A stretch of 64,000 bases of DNA. It comes from Sorghum bicolor (lineage: Eukaryota > Streptophyta > Magnoliopsida > Poales > Poaceae). Made by a program: the position numbers and the translations under genes. The stretch is from assembly GCF_000003195.3 (NCBI RefSeq), contig NC_012870.2, positions 33,500,706 to 33,564,705 on the forward strand, in the 5' to 3' direction. Under the pieces are notes generated by a model that saw only the letters and a program-made list of their open reading frames with translations, did no database searches and was not told the DNA's origin. Position 1 is the first letter of the stretch; every line of letters begins with the position of its first letter. Shown here piece after piece: positions 60,286 to 64,000 of the stretch.

Positions 60286-60640
60286 GCTCCCAATTGGTGC
60301 TCCTACTCCCTTCAAGGTATTCCTTGATTGATTGTAGGTTGTGTTGGTTGGTTCTTTGAGAGTGTGGTTGGGCGAATCCTCGATTCAGGTTGCCGGTTAA
60401 AGACGGTGGTTGGCTTCGAGTTTTATTTGCCAGGTAGCACTAGTTATCGCTGCTTGCAGCAAGTTATCCAACTGTTCTTCAGCTAGTTATCGGTGTTCTT
60501 CCTATGTCGTGAAGATCGGGACAACGAGTCGCATCATCTGGAGAAGATAGTGTTGAAAGAAGAGGAGGTCAGAGGAACCAGAGGGCTGCACATGGTAGAG
60601 GAAGAAGACATAGTCGAAGAAATGATGGATGATGCGACGC
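60286..60640 (+). repeat. Inverted F LTR end plus leader remnant
   Basis: 60286-60535 is the reverse complement of about 47795-48150. The following ~105 bases (GA-rich, up to GATGATGCGACGC) look like a leader or early gag in plus orientation but carry no PBS that I can see. It is cut at 60641 by the LTR of element G. Confidence 0.6.
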
Positions 60641-62293
60641 TGTTGACAGTCCTTAAGTATCAAATTTAATTATCAAATAAACAAAGAAAAGGATCCAAAT
60701 GAAATCAACATCTAGACTTAGGGTTTTATCTGACAGAATTCCACGAGTTTTGGTGTTTGTCTATTTCTGCAGGGGGTTATCAGGTAATACAGAAGAAAGG
60801 CCCACACGTCGGGATTACATAGAGATATTAACGTGCCGCGCAATTATCTTACATCTAGAAGACTCCAGAAGCCACGAGACCGAAGCGGAGGCGAAACGGG
60901 GCCAGAGGCAGGGCGCCCGCCCTCCTGCCCTGGGCGCCCGCCCCCTCTGGGAGTCCAATCAGGACTCTGCTTCGTGGGAGATTTCCACAGACCTAAAGGA
61001 TGAATCTAAACCATACAATCTATGTCGGTTTGATCCAACGGCCCATATTCACTTGAAGGGACTATAAAACCAGACACCCTGGCCCCTGGAGGAGAGAGCC
61101 TCTCAACCCTAATTCATTGTTCTTCAAGGGAGAAGAAGCCTCTGATCAAGATTAGAGCCACCACATCAATTAGATATCTAGATTAGCATAGCTACATAGG
61201 ATTAGAACTAGAAGGAGTCAATCTTCGATTGGTTTCCGGATCTGTCAGGAGGATTCTTGGTAATTCTCTAATTGTGCTTCTAATTTCTTTCTAATTATCT
61301 TTGTTCGTCAATATTATGAATATGACTTTGTTCTACTTCAATATATTGCTTATGACTTTGCTCTTCTTGCTTATATTCAAGATTATATTGTTCTTGGTTT
61401 ATCATAGTTATGTACTTGGCTTAGTTAGATTGGATCTATATACATGCTTAGGATCGTATAGCGTTTATCCATCAGATCCATAGGAAAATGATAGATATTG
61501 TGTAGGCGTGGTGCTTATACCGTATTTATCTGCGATTGTACCCAATATGCCAGATCGTGGGGTGGTTCGTGATAGTGACAGCTTCATTGATTCTTATATA
61601 GTCCCCCTCTCATGTATTGGGCTGGCAGAGCAACATTGTTACAGGGGAGTGATTGCTATGTTTCTCATAGTCCTTGCTAATATCACTATGCATGGGCGTA
61701 GTCTTGTCTCACAATGATTGCTAAGTATACTTGCACTAACTATGATATGCTAGACTATATAGTTGAGAATAACTTAGGGAATATTCTTGTAGTTCATTCT
61801 AATACCATGCTAATGACTCTCTAGAGTATCTAATTGAGGTGCTTATCGTATTTATTATGTGGCTAGATCAGATTAGTTATCCTTGTCACTATTATTATTT
61901 CATATATCTTTTATGTGACACTTATCCCTGTATGAAGAGTTAGATATAATGTTCTCAATTATACATGCAATGATAGATGCTCAATCTCATATTCTATTCT
62001 GTAATCAATAGTGATGATTGTTAATCCCTTCCTGGTGGTAAAAATATAAATAACGATACCTGGAATACTTCCCGGTTAAAATGCTACATCGGTATTAATC
62101 TGTGCGCTTGCAGATCCCATTCATTATTTATTTAGAAGAGCAATTGCATATTTCAATACCGCGTCTCTCATGTCATGCTGGGGATGACAACTTGGCTTAA
62201 GTGGTGTGAGGGATAGGTTTGGCATTTTTGGCACCGTTACTAGATTTAGAGAACTTAGTCTACTTTTGGTAATGATGTTAAGAATACCCAACA
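60641..62293 (+). repeat. 5' LTR of Athila element G (1653 bp)
   Basis: TGTTGACAGTCC to AGAATACCCAACA, followed by the PBS. The first ~450 bp (U3) are close to LTRs C, E, M and N, including GC boxes (60911-60922, 60932-60943) and TATAAAA at 61063-61069, 119 bases apart. The rest (R, U5) is different. A degenerate second PBS-like sequence (TGGCACCGTTA) lies at about 62234 inside the LTR. Confidence 0.88.
61063..61069 (+). promoter_or_regulatory. TATA box of LTR G
   Basis: TATAAAA in context GGGACTATAAAACC. Confidence 0.65.
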
Positions 62294-62301
62294 AGCATTT
62301 T

Positions 62302-62318
62302 TGGCGCCGTTGCCGGGG
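62302..62318 (+). promoter_or_regulatory. Primer binding site of element G, tRNA-Asp type
   Basis: TGGCGCCGTTGCCGGGG, full match to the complement of the plant tRNA-Asp 3' end, eight bases after the LTR. Confidence 0.87.
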
Positions 62319-62453
62319 AAGGTTGATTACTAATCAGGAATGGAATAAAGGATTTTGAGTTATCATTCGCATTACTAATATGATTGAGCTTATCTATTCT
62401 CTCATACAGTTTTACCCCAATATTTTTCTATTTTATCTTATGCAGGGGAATGT

Positions 62454-64000
62454 ATGAATAGAAGACATCTTCCAGGAAATTTTGTTGACAATCCCGAAGC
62501 ATTATTCAAGAAGACGAGAGCCAAGCTCAAGAAGAGATCATCAACACTTCAGCAAGAAGCTTCATCCAATCAAAAAGATCACCGGAACTTGTCTTCAGAG
62601 TTCGAGGCCATGGCGAACAAATCAATCCGCGAGTTCTCAGCTCCCACTACGGATAACATTCGCACTGGACCTGCTGCAGAGATCGACGGCAACTTTGAGC
62701 TCAAGCCTGGACTTATCAACATGGTGCAATCCAACCAGTTCTGTGGGAAGGCACATGAAGATGCTAGTGCTCATTTACAACACTTTCTGGAGATTTGCAA
62801 CACATTCACCATATCAGGAGTTTCCAAAGATGCTATACTACTTCGCCTCTTCCCATTCTCACTGTTAGGAAGAGCGAAGCAGTGGTTCTACGCTACAAAG
62901 GAGAAGAATACTACGTGGGCACTCTGCTCAACAAACTTCCTGGCAAAGTTCTTTCCCATGGGCAAGACCAATGCTCTCCGTGGGAAGATTACAAGTTTTC
63001 AGCAACAAAATGATGAATCTGTTCCAGAAGCATGGGAGCGCTTCCAAGACTACATCCTAGAATGTCCCCATCATGGAATGGAGAGTTGGCTACTGATGCA
63101 GACGTTTTATCATGGACTCGGCAACAGTGCCCGAGAGACCATGGATGCTGCAGCTGGAGGAGCATTCTTATCACTTACTATACCACAAGCCACAGCTCTT
63201 GTGGAGAAGATGGCGTCCAATCAAAGCTGGAATGAAGAGAGGACCCAGACACGCAATAGAGGTGGAGGTATGCATCAGCTGAAGGAGGTAGACATGCTGT
63301 CTGCAAAGCTAGACCTGCTCATGAAGAAGCTCGACGATAGAGCTGGAGACAAGAAAGAAGTTATGCACATCTATGACTCTCACATGACTTGTGAGGAGTG
63401 TGGAGACACTGGACACTCAGGCAATCACTGCCCTGAGATGCTTGAGGATGTGAACTACATCAACAACAACAACAACTACTACTACTACAACCGTCCTCAA
63501 CAAAATCAAGGTTGGAATCAACAGAGGCCTAACTACTTAGGTAATTATCAATGTAACAATTCTTACAACAATAATAATAATTTTGCACCTTTGAGAGAGT
63601 TAGTGTCTAATCAAGGAAAGCTAATGGATAACCTATCTAAGAAATTGGCATCTAATGATAAAATGCTAGAAAATATAAATAATAGAATGGATAATTTCTC
63701 TACTGCCATCAAGAATCAAATTAGCTTTAATAAAATGATTGAATCTCAGTTAAATCAAATAGCTGCTGCTGTTCCTGCTACTAACCCCGGTATACCATCA
63801 CAACCGGATGGATTAGAATCTGCAAATCTTGTAGACATGTTTGATGTAGGTAATAATTGGAGTAACCCCGTCACTGAATTCTCTACTGACCTTCTGCCGG
63901 TCAAGAGAGGCGATCCAGGACGCCCGGTCATCCCAATCTCCATCGGCATGGTGGACGTTCCAGAAGCACTCTGCGACTTTGGCTCCAGCGTCAACATTAT
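62454..64000 (+). CDS. Open gag-protease ORF of Athila element G, cut by right window edge
   Basis: From the ATG at 62454 the frame stays open for 515 codons to the end of the window. The gag core spans codons 60-250: REFSAPTTDNIRTGPA, LLRLFPFSLLGRAKQWFY, FFPMGKTNALRGKITSFQQQ, TFYHGLGNSARETMDAAAGG. A CCHC zinc knuckle (CEECGDTGHSGNHC) begins at codon 313, followed by an Asn/Tyr-rich tract and a coiled segment. The protease active site ALCDFGSSVNI is at the edge. Gag builds the particle; the protease matures the polyprotein. No lesion is visible, unlike every other gag here, so G may be autonomous. Pol is not seen. Confidence 0.92.
   Translation, partial: MNRRHLPGNFVDNPEALFKKTRAKLKKRSSTLQQEASSNQKDHRNLSSEFEAMANKSIREFSAPTTDNIRTGPAAEIDGNFELKPGLINMVQSNQFCGKAHEDASAHLQHFLEICNTFTISGVSKDAILLRLFPFSLLGRAKQWFYATKEKNTTWALCSTNFLAKFFPMGKTNALRGKITSFQQQNDESVPEAWERFQDYILECPHHGMESWLLMQTFYHGLGNSARETMDAAAGGAFLSLTIPQATALVEKMASNQSWNEERTQTRNRGGGMHQLKEVDMLSAKLDLLMKKLDDRAGDKKEVMHIYDSHMTCEECGDTGHSGNHCPEMLEDVNYINNNNNYYYYNRPQQNQGWNQQRPNYLGNYQCNNSYNNNNNFAPLRELVSNQGKLMDNLSKKLASNDKMLENINNRMDNFSTAIKNQISFNKMIESQLNQIAAAVPATNPGIPSQPDGLESANLVDMFDVGNNWSNPVTEFSTDLLPVKRGDPGRPVIPISIGMVDVPEALCDFGSSVNI

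Overview
The window is a nest of LTR retrotransposons from a plant nuclear genome, with no recognisable host gene, tRNA or rRNA. A grass (Poaceae) is most likely: the Athila- and Tat-lineage Ty3/gypsy elements, an antisense plant mobile domain (PMD) gene, a 'putative gypsy type transposon' domain ORF and long Del/Tekay-like LTRs are typical of grass heterochromatin. The species cannot be named from sequence alone.

Layout, left to right. (1) 1-1214: 5' end of a minus-strand element A, with a 460-bp LTR, a PBS and an open gag-like ORF running off the left edge. (2) 1215-2683: fragments of a Del/Tekay-like LTR and of an RT/RNase H. (3) 2684-17613: element C (Athila-like LTR, tRNA-Asp-type PBS, gag), whose gag is split by the 12.4-kb Tat element D (4232-16617, TSD GATCC). 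D carries gag, protease, RT, dual RNase H and integrase on the plus strand, all broken, plus an intact-looking six-exon PMD gene on the minus strand with its own TATA box. (4) 17614-21257: part of a second Tat-type element with a PF04195-like gene. (5) 21258-28300: Del/Tekay-like LTR sequence in two opposed blocks. (6) 28301-39686: the 3' part of gag-only element M. Its 3' LTR is split by a 460-bp solo LTR of family A (TSD ACGGT), which is itself split by the complete element N (30302-38188, TSD GACAC). (7) 39687-40669: decayed Tat integrase, the target into which M appears to have inserted. (8) 40670-47794: Athila-type element H with LTR, PBS, broken gag-protease and the extra downstream ORF, but no RT or integrase. 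(9) 47795-60640: rearranged chromovirus-like pieces F, interrupted by complete minus-strand element E (51947-59620, TSD ATACC). (10) 60641-64000: Athila element G with LTR, PBS and an open gag-protease ORF leaving the right edge.

How the parts relate. G looks like a possible autonomous partner: its U3 promoter is nearly the same as that of the gag-only elements C, N, E and M, and they share the tRNA-Asp-type PBS. D's sense genes carry many lesions although its LTRs differ at only about 5 of 705 positions, while its antisense PMD gene keeps frame across six exons. That contrast is the most interesting biology here. All statements rest on reading the sequence; no database search was run.
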